Part shown: piece after piece, positions 35,040 through 47,289 of the stretch
Layout: each line of letters begins with the position of its first letter
How positions within the stretch are numbered: the stretch's first letter is position 1
DNA from: Asparagopsis taxiformis
Taxonomy: Eukaryota > Rhodophyta > Florideophyceae > Bonnemaisoniales > Bonnemaisoniaceae
Length of the DNA stretch: 64,000 nucleotides
Direction: 5' to 3'
Assembly: GCA_030407315.1 (NCBI GenBank)
Contig: JALQPE010000052.1
Coordinates: forward strand, 1-64,000
Position numbers and translations under genes: made by a program
The notes under the pieces: model-generated
Told to the model about the DNA's origin: nothing
Database searches by the model: none
Seen by the model: only the letters and a program-made list of their open reading frames with translations

Positions 35040-35390
35040 CTGTGACGTGCATGCACTGTTGCACTGATTGCTTCACTGCCGCCACACAGACATGCACACT
35101 TATTTGTACACCCTTCCGTGCCATCCATGCACGCCACAGACTCATGCACACTTCTTTGTACACCCATACATGCACGCCACAGACTCATGCAAACATATGT
35201 GTAAATCCATCCATGCTATGCATGCTCCACGCTCCTATACCTCTGTACAATCATACACGCCGTATTGCAAAGTGCCGACGACCATACACTGCTCCACTTA
35301 TTGATTCTCGAACGCCACACACTTCTGTGTATAACCATCCGTGTCATACATGCTCCACACTCCTATACCCCTTTACAGTCATATGCTCCA
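35040..35390. repeat. Degenerate minisatellite of CATGCACGCCACAGACTCATG units
   Basis: Variants of ACGCCACAGACTCATGCACA, of ATGCTCCACACTCCTATACC and of TTGTACACCCATACATG recur in tandem at roughly 45-75 bp. Frames crossing it are low-complexity His/Cys/Thr-rich and I do not regard them as coding. The stretch 34867-35900 otherwise holds only the folded segment at 35642-35749. Confidence 0.65.
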
Positions 35391-35641
35391 GGCATGGACT
35401 GCTATAAGATCCTACTTGCACGTTGAGTGTGTGATGCAGTCCATGCATGGACGTATCACATGCTCCGTCGTGTGCTGATGTCCGCGTCGGCATGCACGCA
35501 CTGTTGAGCGTGAATTACAATGAGCACCGCCAAGACATCCACGCCATGGCGTCTCGAGTATACACATGTACACAACCATTGTGCACATTGTGCACATTAT
35601 GCTCAAAGTATGCAACCGAAACACTGCCACTTATTGGCGGG

Positions 35642-35749
35642 AGGTACAACATGTCACGGAGGGGTGTGCTTGAAATTTCAGCACAACAGGCCGGTACAAA
35701 ATTTTGAGTCACAATTTTGAATTGTGACATGTTATCAACGTTGTACCCG
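35642..35749. repeat. Compound inverted repeat with nested hairpins
   Basis: The outer arms GGTACAACATGTCAC (35643) and GTGACATGTTATCAACGTTG TACC (to 35747) pair with a 7-nt bulge. Inside are two smaller hairpins, TGTGCTTGAAATTTCAGCACA and GTCACAATTTTGAATTGTGAC. It is a small foldback element or a structured transcript. Confidence 0.6.
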
Positions 35750-35930
35750 CGGCCGGCGGCTTTCTACTGGAAGCACGCCGACCATTTAACTGTCAGATAA
35801 ACATTTTCTGTAAGCCGTGCATGCATGACCCATCAAGGCCATGAAATTATTTCCTCTCCCTTCCGCCTCGCACATCCTCTCTCTGAAATGTGTTCCCTTT
35901 CCCTTCCGCCCTCTCTCAACGTCTGTTTGC

Positions 35931-37830
35931 CATGAGTGATATTCACACATTTCTCAGCTTGTCGCGCATCGTAAGTATCCTCTGCGTCTTCCTTGCATTC
36001 TTCCCCGCATGTTTACCGCATGTTTCCGTCGCCAACTTGGGCGAAATCAATTCTACTCAAGCGGAAACAATTGTTCTGGCGAATTTTTTTTGGAATGACA
36101 TCACCAGGAACGACCACAACTAACACCACCAATGTCGGAGTCCAATGTGCAGTCCTCACGCGACACAGATCATGCTTCTGAACGAGTTCCGGCTGTCGCC
36201 GCTCTTAGCCGCCGTCTCCATCGTCTACTCACCAGTGAGAAACTCTCCCATCGTCTGGCTTCCATTGCCGCCTTCACCACCCTTATTCATACTGAACCAG
36301 AGAGCATTCATGCACGCTCTCAGTGCGCCGCCAATGCTGTCTGAATACTCTTTGCTCGTTTCTTTGGGCGCTGCTGTTTCCATGTAGACGAAACTGTTGG
36401 CATTTCCGAATTCTGATCGCACGCGCGCTGCGGCAGCCGTTTCGTCTTCGGTCTGTGTTCTGGACGCCGACTGCATCTTCGGTGTGGATGGCTACTGGAT
36501 TGGGTATTACCGCCGCGTCTGGTATGTTTTTAATGTCTTTTACAGGCGCAATTTCAACCGGTGTTGATTGCGCGGTATGCGCGCTTTTATTTTTCGCTGT
36601 ACTTCAAACGCGGTAGCCCTGTGGCAAAGATAAGGCAAGATGTGGACAAGGATCATGGTGATGACTTGACGAAGCGGCGATGTGTGCAATATGAAAATCG
36701 AGATCGATTTGCGGCTCGGCATGGTAACAGGTTTGGCGTACAGCAGATGCCCCAGCTTCAAGCGCTTGTAAGCCTCCCCCGAGTCCATCACTCCTACGCC
36801 TGGCGGACAGTGATACATTATCGGCAACTCCTAACATGTGACGTTGCATGTCCTCCACGACCGATACCCCGCGTCCAACTGTCTCTGCCCCCACCTTCAC
36901 TACACCGGGCATGCGTCAACATGACCATCGAGCCCCAGATCATCAGCCCCCACGTCAACAGGAAAAGGTCAATTCTCGAGTCTCTATTGACTTGAAGGCC
37001 ATTGAGGAACAGAAGAATATTATGAAGACAAGCTGAGTTGGCACAGGAGGCCAGACGACTAGCCGAGGATGAGCACATTCGGGCCCAACGTGAGCGTGCC
37101 GAAAAGAAGCTGCGCGAACTCGAAGCACGCCTCGGTGTCAATGAATCAACTCAGCTATCAGCTAATGACTCGAACAAGAGTGTACACGAGTCAACTGCTG
37201 CGCCTGCAACCAGTACTATTCCTACTGCACCACCACAGGACAATTCCAGTTCCGTTGATAAGCCACATGAGATGGCTTCATCTGCACCCCATGCTGTGCT
37301 GCGAAGACCACGTGAAGAACAGAAAACGCCGAGTCCATCTTCTCTTCGCAATTCGGTAGACGATACTGCAGAGCCAAAAGGACCAAATTTGTATCGAGAT
37401 AACACATCTCGTCGTATCATAAATTGGGCAGTGGTGCATGATTCAAAAGGTGGCGTTGATACGTATGGGGACAGCGCCAGAAGTCGAAGGTCTTCATACC
37501 ATTGGCAACATGATGACGGTCTAGCACAGAATGAAACACGAGAACAGGGGCTTAAGCGTCGACGAAAGAAGACGGAATCGCGAGATGCTGTTCGATCTAT
37601 TATTGATTTGGCCATACATTTTGCAGTGGGCAGTACAAAGCTTTCCAGACACAAGTCACCACGTTACTCAGCGATTTACCAAATTGGTAATTCGATTCCG
37701 CGGGGTCTTCCGAAACCGCGACCGAGCCCACTTTCTCGTGCTGCATCACAACTTGACTCGTCTCTACTCGCCCTCCACGCTTGCATCAAATTCACCCGCT
37801 GCTAAACTTGCTCCATTCCATCCGTGATCG
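35931..37830 (+). pseudogene. Decayed coiled-coil protein gene
   Basis: Coding-like composition runs from an ATG at 35931 in several frames. A GTAAGTATCC near 35970 could be a splice donor. The best piece is a coiled coil: KVNSRVSIDLKAIEEQKNIM (to about 37028) continues after a 1-nt shift as AELAQEARRLAEDEHIRAQR and EKKLRELEARLG (to about 37135). A Ser/Thr/Pro-rich linker and a hydrophobic helical end (LFDLLLIWPYILQWAVQ, about 37590 in another frame) follow. I do not recognise the family. It is head-to-tail with the Myb-type gene at 37998. Confidence 0.4.
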
Positions 37831-37997
37831 CCCGAGCGCTCGCTAGCGCACATCCGCGTCGCGCCAATCTGAACGATGAGTCCGCAAGCGAGTGAATTTG
37901 CGGATCCCATTCCGTTTTCCCTATATTCCATCCTCTCCGAGACCTTCCCCACGCCCATCACCACTACCGCGTCCGCCTTCTCGGTACCTTCTTCCCC

Positions 37998-39207
37998 ATG
38001 GCGCGTTCTCGCAAACGGCCAAAGAGCGGCGCCTTTCTGGATACAGAGGCATTGCGGCACCTGGTTCTATGTCTCGCTCTGGCAGACGCTTTATGGAACC
38101 CTCAAGCCCGCACCGCGACTGCCAATGCTCTGGCGGATCTCTACGGTGCCGAACGAGCACGTCGTATGTGCGAAACTGTCGGCGCCCAAATCATCTCTAC
38201 AACTATCAAGTCTCTCGAGGACTTATTTCGAAAGGTGTCTCAAAACCAGTCCAGCCCTCCCGCCAAAGAGATTCTCTCTCATATTCAACTCCTTGTTCGT
38301 CTCAAGCTTGGCAAAAATCTTCTAACTCCTCCGCTTAGTCTTCTGCTTCTGGAGGCTTCTATCTGTGCGATCCTTGCAGTATTGACAACTGCAAAGTCCA
38401 ACGAGATTCACACCCTTTACCGCCAGAACATGGACAGTATTCGCCATTTCTTTCCGAACCGTAATGCTAGAATATCACGTCTGAAAAGTTTGGGTATCAA
38501 AGCCATCAAGTCTGTTCCTAGGGCTCGTGTCGATGCCAAAAGGAAAACAACCACCCCCGATGCTGCTAATTTCTTCGCAGCATATCCTGTGCTCGATTTG
38601 CATGCAAGCATAAGACAGCATCGAGCCTCCCTGAACGAGCAGCTTGGTGAACTATGGATTTTGAATGTTAGCAGGGTAGAAGAACAACCGGTTCGACAAA
38701 AACGTCGCAAAAGTCCAGTTCCTGATTTTTTTCTCAGACGATGAAGAGAGAGAACGATTCGGATGCGGACCAACAAGCTGAGACGTACAACTCAGATTCA
38801 GCGTTGGAGAACACGCCATTAAGACGTTCTAAATCAAGACGTACGAGTGAAGCACTTTCACCGACAGTCTTTGACAATGATGCACAGGCTAGCCTGGACG
38901 AGGATGGTTCTGGACAAGTTCCCACTGAAAACCTCATTTCAGATACAAGCAGTAAGCGCAATTCCTTGGACAAACAGAATGAAGCCGTCCGCAGCTCAAT
39001 CCGCAAGAACGCTGAAACTTCTCCCTTGGTTACTACCCACCGCTCTGCGAAAATTGCATCATCCCCCCGCCGCTCTGAGCAGTTGTGAAACGCCTGCAAT
39101 TGAATGATAATGATGGCTCATCCAATGCCACGAATCGCGACGACGATAGCAGTCTTACTGATTCTGACGAAGACGTTGATCGAACCAGTGATGGAATAAA
39201 AGGATTA
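37998..39207 (+). pseudogene. 5' half of a Myb/SANT protein gene, interrupted by the 20-kb element
   Basis: The ATG at 37998 starts a 248-codon helical domain (HLVLCLALADALWN, IQLLVRLKLGKNLL, LLLLEASICAILAVL) with no family I can name. Shifts near 38735 and 39080 lead into acidic, Ser-rich frames ending at the Leu codon 39205-39207, directly before the element terminus. The reading frame resumes at 59254 with the element and one TA removed, and continues to a Myb/SANT domain. A helical N-terminal domain, acidic linker and C-terminal Myb is the layout of TRF-type telomere proteins; that parallel is inference. Confidence 0.6.
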
Positions 39208-39430
39208 CGTCTGTGTTTTCGGAAGTGGACGCGGACGTCCAGTCTCTCTAGTACGGGTCCTAGTCGGCCCCGAGATTTACTAGAACAAATGAACGTCCGC
39301 GTCCAAAAAAAAATAAAAATTTTTTGGATGCGGACGTCCACTTTCTCTAGTACATATGGCGGAATACTAGGGCCCGACATCCACTTTCTCTAGTACATAT
39401 GGCGGAATACTAGGACCCGACATCCAGTAT
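39208..39430. repeat. Left terminus with subterminal GGACGTCC repeats
   Basis: After the terminal repeat come GCGGACGTCC at about 39231, AACGTCCGCGTCC at 39292, TGCGGACGTCC at 39329 and two copies of a 56-bp unit ending CTCTAGTACATATGGCGGAA (39349-39430). The same two motifs, GGACGTCC and CTAGTA, dominate the right terminus at 59030-59251. I infer transposase-binding sites. Confidence 0.75.
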
Positions 39431-39539
39431 ACAATATATCAGCGAAAACCGGGAGGGAAGAAATTACAGCGGATGGTAAATTCAGGGCCCATATCGGACC
39501 GTATTTTATTCTCTCATTTAGGAAACTGCTCGTATACAA

Positions 39540-41062
39540 TACGTCTCTCTAGAATAGGGAATACATATCTGGTCAGAATAGGAAATAAATACCCGGTTAG
39601 AATAGGAAATAAATACCCGGTTAGAATAGGAAATACGTATCCAGCCAGAATACAAAATACCTGTCAGCATATCGTCGATCACCCATCTCCCTCACTATCG
39701 CGTTCTCCCTACCATCCGAACGCCATGCACCACCATCCGCACATACTGCAAGAACCCTCACGACCTAGATTACAAAAAATACGCTCCTTCCCAATACCAT
39801 CCCCGCTTTCCTCGACACCACCCCAGCCCATTAAATCATCAAGACATCAAACACGAACATGGTCAGCAAAATCTTACACCACTTGAAACGCACTCTCACT
39901 TCTATCGTATGCCCCAAAATATACACATACCAGAAACACCTCACAGCTTCATTCCCCATCTTCCTACATCCCTTCTTCACTCTCCTTCAGTCCTGCCGTT
40001 CCTGCTTCACCACTCCTGCATCACATACACAACATCAGAATCAACCACAACAGTCAGACTCAAAAGCAACGCTTACCACGACAGATATCCTAGAAACTCC
40101 CTTACTTACCTCTCCGAGAGGATGACTGAATCATCCATCCTACACAAAATACAAACCATGATCCAAAAACCTTGCAATGAATAATCAAAGTCAGCAGTCC
40201 ATATCTTCGCAAAACAAGTCTTGGTGCTCAGTAAAACTTACCTTCTGTCATCAACATTCCTGCATCATCTACACAACATCGGAATCAACCACAACAGTCA
40301 GACTCAAAACCAACCTTCCATCACAGCATACTTTCAAAACTCGCACACTTACCTTCGCTCCACACAATACACACCATGACTCAATAGGCTTCCAATGAAA
40401 AATATCGCATCAACGGAAATAGTCAGACTCAAAACCAACCTTCCCTCGCTGCTTACTTTCAAAACTCGCACACTTACTTTACCTGTTCCATCCTGCACAC
40501 AATAAAAACCATAAATCACGTAATCGTGTAGCCAAGAAAAGTAGTCAGCATTCCGCATCTTCGCACAACCGGTCTGGGCGCCCAATGTGACTTACCTTCC
40601 GTCATCACTATTCCTCCATCACCTACGCAACATCGGATTCAATCGCAACAGTCAGATTGAAAACCAACGTTTCCCTCGCTACATACCCTGAGAACTCGCA
40701 AATGTACCTCTCATCCATCCTACACACAATACAAACCATGATCCAAAAACCTTGCAATTAACAATAATCATAGTCAGCAGTCCATATCTTCGCAAAGCAC
40801 ATCTTGGCACTCAATGAAACTTACCTTCCGTCATCAACATTCCTGCATCATCTACACAACATCGGAATCAACCACAACAGTCAGACTCAAAATCAACCTT
40901 CCCTCACAGCATACTTTCAAAACTTCACGTACCTCTCTTCCATCCTCCGCTCAATACACACCATCAGTCAACAGGCTTCCCATGAAAAATATCGCATCAA
41001 CGGAAATAGTCAGACTCAAAACCCACGCTTCCCTCAACGCATACCCTCGAGGGTAGAGGATG
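39540..41062. repeat. Short and long tandem repeats in the left arm of the element
   Basis: AGAATAGGAAATAAATACCC is repeated five times with variation at 39549-39660. From about 40000 a segment containing CATCTACACAACATCGGAAT and CACAACAGTCAGACTCAAAA recurs near 40020, 40255, 40615 and 40845. A longer unit, including GAAAAATATCGCATCAACGG, repeats after about 590 bp (40396 and 40985). No gene is supported in 39431-41704. Confidence 0.7.
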
Positions 41063-41070
41063 GAACGAAG

Positions 41071-41108
41071 GTACGTGCGCGAATCTTGATCAAGATTCGC
41101 GCACGTAC
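41071..41108. repeat. Perfect 38-bp palindrome
   Basis: GTACGTGCGCGAATCTTGA at 41071 is exactly mirrored through the TTGATCAA centre to 41108. A smaller ACCCTCGAGGGT lies just upstream at 41043. It closes the tandem-repeat arm of the 20-kb element. Confidence 0.88.
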
Positions 41109-41704
41109 AAAGCAAAGTCGGTCAAAGAAGATCAGTCGGTGATGAGGGCGGAGTGGAGCCTGCGGCGTCGACCGGACAGCTTTCTGCGTCCGCTTAAGTC
41201 TTGCTGTGCATACTCGAAATCATCGCCGGCAGTGAGATTGAGTATGGCCCAAGCCATGGTCTCTGATTCCCCGAACAAGAGATCCGGATCGAGAACAACG
41301 AATATAAACATATAATCATATATATGAGAATCCATTTGCTTTCCTTACATGATCTGTGGCATATCCGCTGTAAAGCACATTCAGATTCCACGAAGTTTGG
41401 AAATAAAAAAGTTTATTATTACAAATGAATTAATTGAAAATTCATCTCCCAGGGCAGTCGTTCGTCCTTCCATGCACACGTTGCCAGCACGCAATGTGAT
41501 GTAACAGTTGGAAATGATTGAACTCTCGGTTAAATTCCACCGTTGGGATGTCAGCTGGAGTGAGCACAAAACTACTACCCAAAAAACTACGAACACGTTA
41601 CATTCCAAGTCTCGAAAGCACCACAAAAATAAAATTGGTCGCATCTGGACGGCACAGTCTCCCCTGTTCAGCTCGCAATCCTCCCTTTTGCGTCAAAACT
41701 CGAC

Positions 41705-44700
41705 ATGGAATGCAAGTATGAAGGGTGCTTCTACTACTGCGTAGATGCTTATGCGCTCGCGCTGCATGAGCGAACGTGTCGCTACCGTTTCAACCCCTCT
41801 CCCCAACATTTCAACAACGCTCGTGTCCCTGCCGTCACCCATGAGCCTGCTCGAAACGGCGACCATGATTCCCCGCAACCCAGCTCCCCAGACCCAGAAT
41901 CTGGTCGTGCTTCCTCCAGCGACTCACCCTGTGACGCTTCACTGCCACCAACCTCAACCCCCTCCCGCGCAGACCTCCTCGTGCAATCCCTCGCCGCCAG
42001 TCTCACAACCCTCGAGTACAAGGCCGGCGCTGGCCGCGTGAGCGAAGTCATCACCATCCTACAAGACCCCGCATTCTCCCTAGAAAAGTTCAACAGCGCC
42101 GTTCGCACCGTAGAAGAATGTCGCCACGTTACCGCTTCCATGGTCGAAACACATTTCCGCACCGAAGGTTACAAGAGCCACATCATTCCAGACAAAACTG
42201 GTAAGTACTCGGCACAGCTGTACCTCCGCGACCCAGTCGACATGCTCCGCAGGCAGTTAGCACTGGCTAACGACCAAAATACTCTCTTCCACCCCTCCCC
42301 ACAGACCGCCCCAGACGGCACCGCAATATTTTCTCATCCCCTACACACAGAATTCGCGAAAACGCTGCACCAGGTTACTAGACAGCGCGTGCAGCTCTCG
42401 GAAGATCCACAGGTCGTATGGGCAGAGGAAAATGATCCCACCGCTTCCTCCTTTGCCGGCCTCCTCCAAGTGTACTCCGACAAGAGCAGCACAAGCCTCA
42501 AGAGCTCCGCAATCGTCGCATACCCCATACACGTCACACTGCTCAACTTCTCCGCCCCCCTCCGTCGCCACTGCATCCGTACCGGCCTCACCATCGTCGG
42601 GTATCTTCCGTACATTGTTAACCCTTCGTCCAACGCCTTGTTCGGTGATGAAATGCCGACAACCTCTAGTTCTGCTAGTCGCGCTCGCAAAATTGATATT
42701 CTTCATAAAGCACTCGAAAAAGTGTTTTCGTCCCTATCCACCGCGTTCTCTTCCGGGTTCCCCTGCACAGACTCCACTGCAACTGCCCGCCAATGCTTTC
42801 CCATCCTAGCCAATTATTGCTGCGACTTTCCAGAGGCCAAAGAGCTGTCATGCACTCGCAACAGCACTACCACCACACATCCCTGCCACCGCTGCTACAT
42901 CCCCGCCACTCAACTTGAATCCACCGCGCCACACCAGCCCCGCTCCCTCGATGATACACGCTCTGCACGCCAAGAGAGCGCTCAGGAGCATACAACTGCT
43001 CCGCTCGAAGCTCTCTCCCTCCTCGAACAACACTCTGTCCTCGAATCGACCGCTCTTTTACCCACCAACAGTCCCCTAGACCCCTACAACATTTTCTCCT
43101 TCGAGCCTCTGCACAATCTCCACCTCGGCATCTCAAAGCTCATCAAACAGTGCATTGTCCACCGCCTCAGCTCCCCAGACCTCACCACCACCACTGCCTC
43201 CCATTCCGGGACACCTCGCACCTTCAAGAAGGTGAAAAAATCCATCCTCGCCGGCTCAAACAGCATTCTGTCCGCTATCGAACGCGACTACTACATCACC
43301 GGTCTTCATGTCGACTTCTCCAAGGGTGAGAAGGGCACCAATTTGAACGGCCTCTTCACGGAGGACGGCATACGCGGCATGCTCGCAGCCAAAGACTATC
43401 ACCATGTCGACATGGTGTTCCCTTTCATCGCAGCATTCATTGACACATGCTGTGACGAAGTAGAGACAGCCCCCTCACTTCCATCTGCACGCAATACTCT
43501 GACCTCGTCGCATGGGTCATGAAACGCGGTCGCATCAAGCACTGGACTGCCGCCGAACTAGAAAGCCTCCAGAACTCCATTTCCTATTTCAAACAATCAA
43601 TGCTCTCCACCCTCGGCCCATTCCACACCACAGGTCTCAAAACTTTCAAGTTCCATCTTCTAGACCATCTTCCCGGTGACTTGCAGAGATATGGCGCCCT
43701 GGAACACATTGATGCAGGCCCCTACGAACACTCGCATCTTCTGTTCAAACAGAGTTATAGAAAACCTCTCGAAGGCGCTCCACAGCCATGGAAGAGACTA
43801 TTCGCCACATGGAATTCTCCTTGGCCACTCCAACTGGTCACACCCCATCGAACACATTGGGAAACGCACGCATGATATCGCCCACAGACGGTGCAGTACT
43901 CGTTCGCGACGGATTCACCGTTGCACTGCACGACTTTGCCTCCCTGCTGCCCGATGCAACCCTCCTCGTTGCAGATATCGACGGACAGCCCGATCCTGCC
44001 ACTCTTTTGCCGCTGCACAACTCCTCGTTCCCGTCTGGCACCATAACGCTATTCCAGCAACTCGGTGACACAGCTGCACAAGCGTTCCTCACCCTCGCTA
44101 GACTGCGCGCCACGGCAGAAGGCCCTCCAATACATGACATGGACATTTCCGTCACCGTGGTAAAGTCCGCCTACGTCATGGGAGGGTACGTCCCAGATGC
44201 CGACGACTTTGACCCGCACAGTGGCATGCTTCGCCCCACAAACGTGTCGAGGCACAAGCAGCAGCGCGTCTTTGCAACTTCATCGTTCGGCCCCGCAAAG
44301 AGATCGCAGTACTCCTTTGTCGTCATCTCCGGAACTGCCGATGACTACAGAACCATATGGGTAGGGCGCGTCCTGGCACTGGTACGCCTGCAGTCTCCAA
44401 ACCTGTTTCAACCTGTAGAACTCGCTTTCGTTCAGTATATGACCTGCTTTGCCCCAAAAACCGCTGTGGAAAAATCACTTGGGTGCATTTGTTTAAAGTG
44501 GTCCACATGGGACCCGGACAACGGATCCGTTGACAGCAATGACACTGCATCCCACAGTGCAGGTGGTCCTTGGTTTGACCTCATTCCTGCATCTACTATA
44601 TCTGGCACCGTGCACATCGTACGAAGTAACTTTCCAGTCAAGCCATTTACGAAACAAATGCACTGGTCGGACCACCGTTTCTATCTCAACCGCTTCTACA

Positions 44701-44744
44701 CCAACACTGATTACCAATTCACAGATGATAATGAAGAAGAATAA
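41705..44744 (+). pseudogene. Plavaka-like transposase of the 20-kb element, split over three frames
   Basis: The ATG at 41705 starts a 605-codon frame. It begins with a zinc-finger-like segment (CKYEGCFYYC then HERTC) and a Pro/Ser linker. The catalytic region carries the family blocks VYSDKSSTSLKSSAIVAYPI, FSAPLRRHCIRTGLTIVGYLP, CFPILANYCCDFPEAKEL with a PCHRC knuckle, and YNIFSFEPLHNLHLGISKL. A shift at about 43490 leads into 43519-43875 (FKFHLLDHLPGDLQRYG, PYEHSHLLFKQSYRKPL), and another near 43800-43870 into 43788-44744, whose end (WSDHRFYLNRFYTNTDYQF) fits the usual C-terminal extension. The junction frames read naturally when shifted by one base. So the gene is either recently inactivated or carries sequencing indels. 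Confidence 0.75.
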
Positions 44745-44821
44745 ATCTAAATCGCAGCACTCTATTGATAATGTACTACATGATAAACCTTCTAGTCAAC
44801 GTCACATTTACTGCACTAATT

Positions 44822-46891
44822 TCAACCATCCTCCATTACGCCAAAACCGTTATCAGCAGTGGCTGCATGGCGCCGCTCCATGCCCCCATACTGTGGGGCA
44901 TTGATTTCGACATTCAGGTTTGCAGTCAGGTGTCCAGCATATGGGTCAACGACGAAAAGTTCTGCGCCAATTAGTCCTTGCGCAATCACACAATCCATTA
45001 CAGCACCGAGGTTTGACGTAATATGCGATTGAATCCAATCCTCGGACACTAGAACAAGTGATGAGCAGCGGTTTACATCATCAACGACATGAACAATTCC
45101 AGACCCCTCTCCGCTTTGCCACACTTCAACAGCCTCTCTCGTCACAGTACGGCTTGCAAACACATGCCGTGACTGTGCACTAGTCCGCTGTTCGCTCTCG
45201 ACAACGTCCGTTTCTTCCCTTGCTTGCGAGCCTTGGAGACAAGACATGCAGTACACCACCATACCAACTAATTGCTGAAAAGCTACCCCCACATATTGAC
45301 TGTACCGCCTTGTAAACTCCTTCTGCCGTGCACCTCCTTTCCCCTTCGGTTCATCCAAACACTCCACAGTAGTCACTAGCCAAGCATCCAGGCGCGCCAG
45401 CGTTAGTATGCTCGTCTCTATGTCCATTACTTGTTCTGGTCGTATCGAATAACCCCTGAAGATGTCCAGCACATTCACAGCTACTCGGTTGTTAAACCAT
45501 GCATCACCATTCACTTCCATTTCGAAGCTGTCAGGAACCAAGCCTTTGCTGTATCGCAGCTCTGAGAACGGTGCCGTTCGCCACCTCCCCATATCCAAAT
45601 CACCGTTACTTTCCCGTTTCAAAAGCTTCTCAGACGCTTCGCGCTTTTGTTCCTCTCGCTCGTCCATCTCAGCTCGCGTCGTCAGCATCGTGCATCTAGA
45701 CATTAATTTCGTGTACCCCAGCGAACCGAACAATCTGTCCCTCGCATTACGCTTCCGTGCACTCATCACGTCGGACAGTTTCTGCGTCACCTTCACTTTC
45801 AATTCCTTGCTCCCCGCCACAGCCTCTTGACAGCACACACGCTGCTCCTCATCGGAAAACACATCACACCACGGACTTTGACGCAGTACGTGTCGCACCA
45901 AGTCATTCAGCAGATCACTCTCGTCCCTGTACGAAGGTGTATACCACTGCAGATTCTTGATGATATAGCCCGGAGGGGTAGCAATATATCCTACACCGTT
46001 TTCGCTCCAAAGTGCCCCTTCTACCGGCTCTACCTCGATGGTACGTCCAGTCCAACGTCTCTGCGTTTGTTCCGCTATAGGGTCCAGCTCCATAGTCTCG
46101 TTCTTGCACCACTTTGTCAGGTTTTCCTCAACCGCCCTAAGAACTCCAAGGTATTTCACAGGAATGGCTTTCTGTATTTTCGACTTACCGCCACCGTGAT
46201 CACTGATTCTACCTGTTCTCGCAATTGCAGTAAGGCTGGCATTTTCCGCCTGCAGAGTCTTCACCTTAGCCTCCAACGCAACAATCTCCGTGGTGAGCGC
46301 CTTGTTTGCTATGTCCTGGCTAAACACTTTTTTTTCCAGCTCCGCGATCTTCTTCTTCTGCGCATTGATGCGACTCGCCATTAAATCGATGGATTCCGGC
46401 GGATGCAACCTCTCTGCCCTCACCGTCCCCCCATCTCCCACGCTATCGGGAATATGATGTCCTCCATCGCCAATAGCCTGACGTCGCGGGGGCGTTACGC
46501 GCATATTTGGCACCAATGACACTCTGTTGTGACGAGGCCCGCACTCCGGCTGCTCTCTCCCCTCAGTACCACCTGACCGCCGATGATAGTTGGCATCCTG
46601 TGAACGTTGCTCAGAAACAACATCCCTTGCCGCTATCCTCGGGTCCCTGACTGCATTACCTGCTGGGGCTGATGTACTCGGCATAGTTGGCGCAGTGGGG
46701 GTCACAGCCTCCAGTGTGTCGGAAGCCCCCGGCTGGGACTCCGTCTGCAGCACCTCCGCATCTGCCAACCCGGGAGGAACTACCTTTGCCATAGCACTCT
46801 GCCGCAATTCCAACATGTTTTGAGCCACTATCATGTCATCATCATGATGTTCACTGTCCCTGCGAGCACGCTTGCCTCGGTCAAGCCCCAT
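44822..46891 (-). CDS. Coiled-coil accessory protein of the element, unknown family
   Basis: This 689-residue frame is intact from the ATG at 46891. A basic frame upstream (47106-46900, Lys/Arg/Pro-rich) may be its true N-terminus, separated by a 1-nt shift near 46890. Residues 1-20 are basic and acidic patches (GKRARRDSEHHDDD). Residues 20-170 are Pro/Thr-rich. Residues about 171-227 form a heptad coiled coil (KKKIAELEKKV, ALEAKVKTLQAEN). A largely helical domain follows with KVTQKLSDVMSARKRNARDR, and the C-terminal 120 residues form a beta-rich unit. It converges on the transposase, as TnpA-like second proteins of large DNA transposons often do. Layout and the central segment resemble H1/H2, which have a coiled coil then KSREQVRHRF-type helix. 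Homology between them is a suggestion only. Confidence 0.6.
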   Translation of the reverse strand: MGLDRGKRARRDSEHHDDDMIVAQNMLELRQSAMAKVVPPGLADAEVLQTESQPGASDTLEAVTPTAPTMPSTSAPAGNAVRDPRIAARDVVSEQRSQDANYHRRSGGTEGREQPECGPRHNRVSLVPNMRVTPPRRQAIGDGGHHIPDSVGDGGTVRAERLHPPESIDLMASRINAQKKKIAELEKKVFSQDIANKALTTEIVALEAKVKTLQAENASLTAIARTGRISDHGGGKSKIQKAIPVKYLGVLRAVEENLTKWCKNETMELDPIAEQTQRRWTGRTIEVEPVEGALWSENGVGYIATPPGYIIKNLQWYTPSYRDESDLLNDLVRHVLRQSPWCDVFSDEEQRVCCQEAVAGSKELKVKVTQKLSDVMSARKRNARDRLFGSLGYTKLMSRCTMLTTRAEMDEREEQKREASEKLLKRESNGDLDMGRWRTAPFSELRYSKGLVPDSFEMEVNGDAWFNNRVAVNVLDIFRGYSIRPEQVMDIETSILTLARLDAWLVTTVECLDEPKGKGGARQKEFTRRYSQYVGVAFQQLVGMVVYCMSCLQGSQAREETDVVESEQRTSAQSRHVFASRTVTREAVEVWQSGEGSGIVHVVDDVNRCSSLVLVSEDWIQSHITSNLGAVMDCVIAQGLIGAELFVVDPYAGHLTANLNVEINAPQYGGMERRHAATADNGFGVMEDG

Positions 46892-47289
46892 CTCTCTCCG
46901 CGCCGTTCCTCCTTCCTCACTTTCTCGCTGCGGATCCCCAGTCTGCGCCGGTCCGTCTTGCGACTACCGGACCGCGGTTCAATGCTGCCGGTAGGCCCAG
47001 ACCGCTTCTTCGCACGGGATTGTCGGGCACTCGATACAGCAGCTGCTGACCGGGTTTTCTGGAGGCCCGGAGGCTTTGGAGCTTTCTTCGCAATACGCGG
47101 CGGCATAATGAAGCTTTCCCGGAAGCGATGGAACGATTGAGTTGCACGAGATACAAAAAAGATTGCTGTATAGTGTCGGTAACCACAACGGTCTGCGATG
47201 AACGTTCAGGTCAGGTCAAGTACCGGATAATACGCCAACAGCCCAGATTGTATACGGTAGGCAGTCATCAACAGTATTTAATGAGGTAC

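Noticed and set aside
35040..35390. CRISPR-like or telomeric repeat array
   Set aside because: Units are degenerate and of uneven length without regular spacers, and no telomere-type hexamer or heptamer runs occur.
43510..43525. Programmed frameshift at the ATGA overlap in the transposase
   Set aside because: The overlap is incidental: the downstream frame is already open upstream and continues the family motif, so a simple indel suffices.
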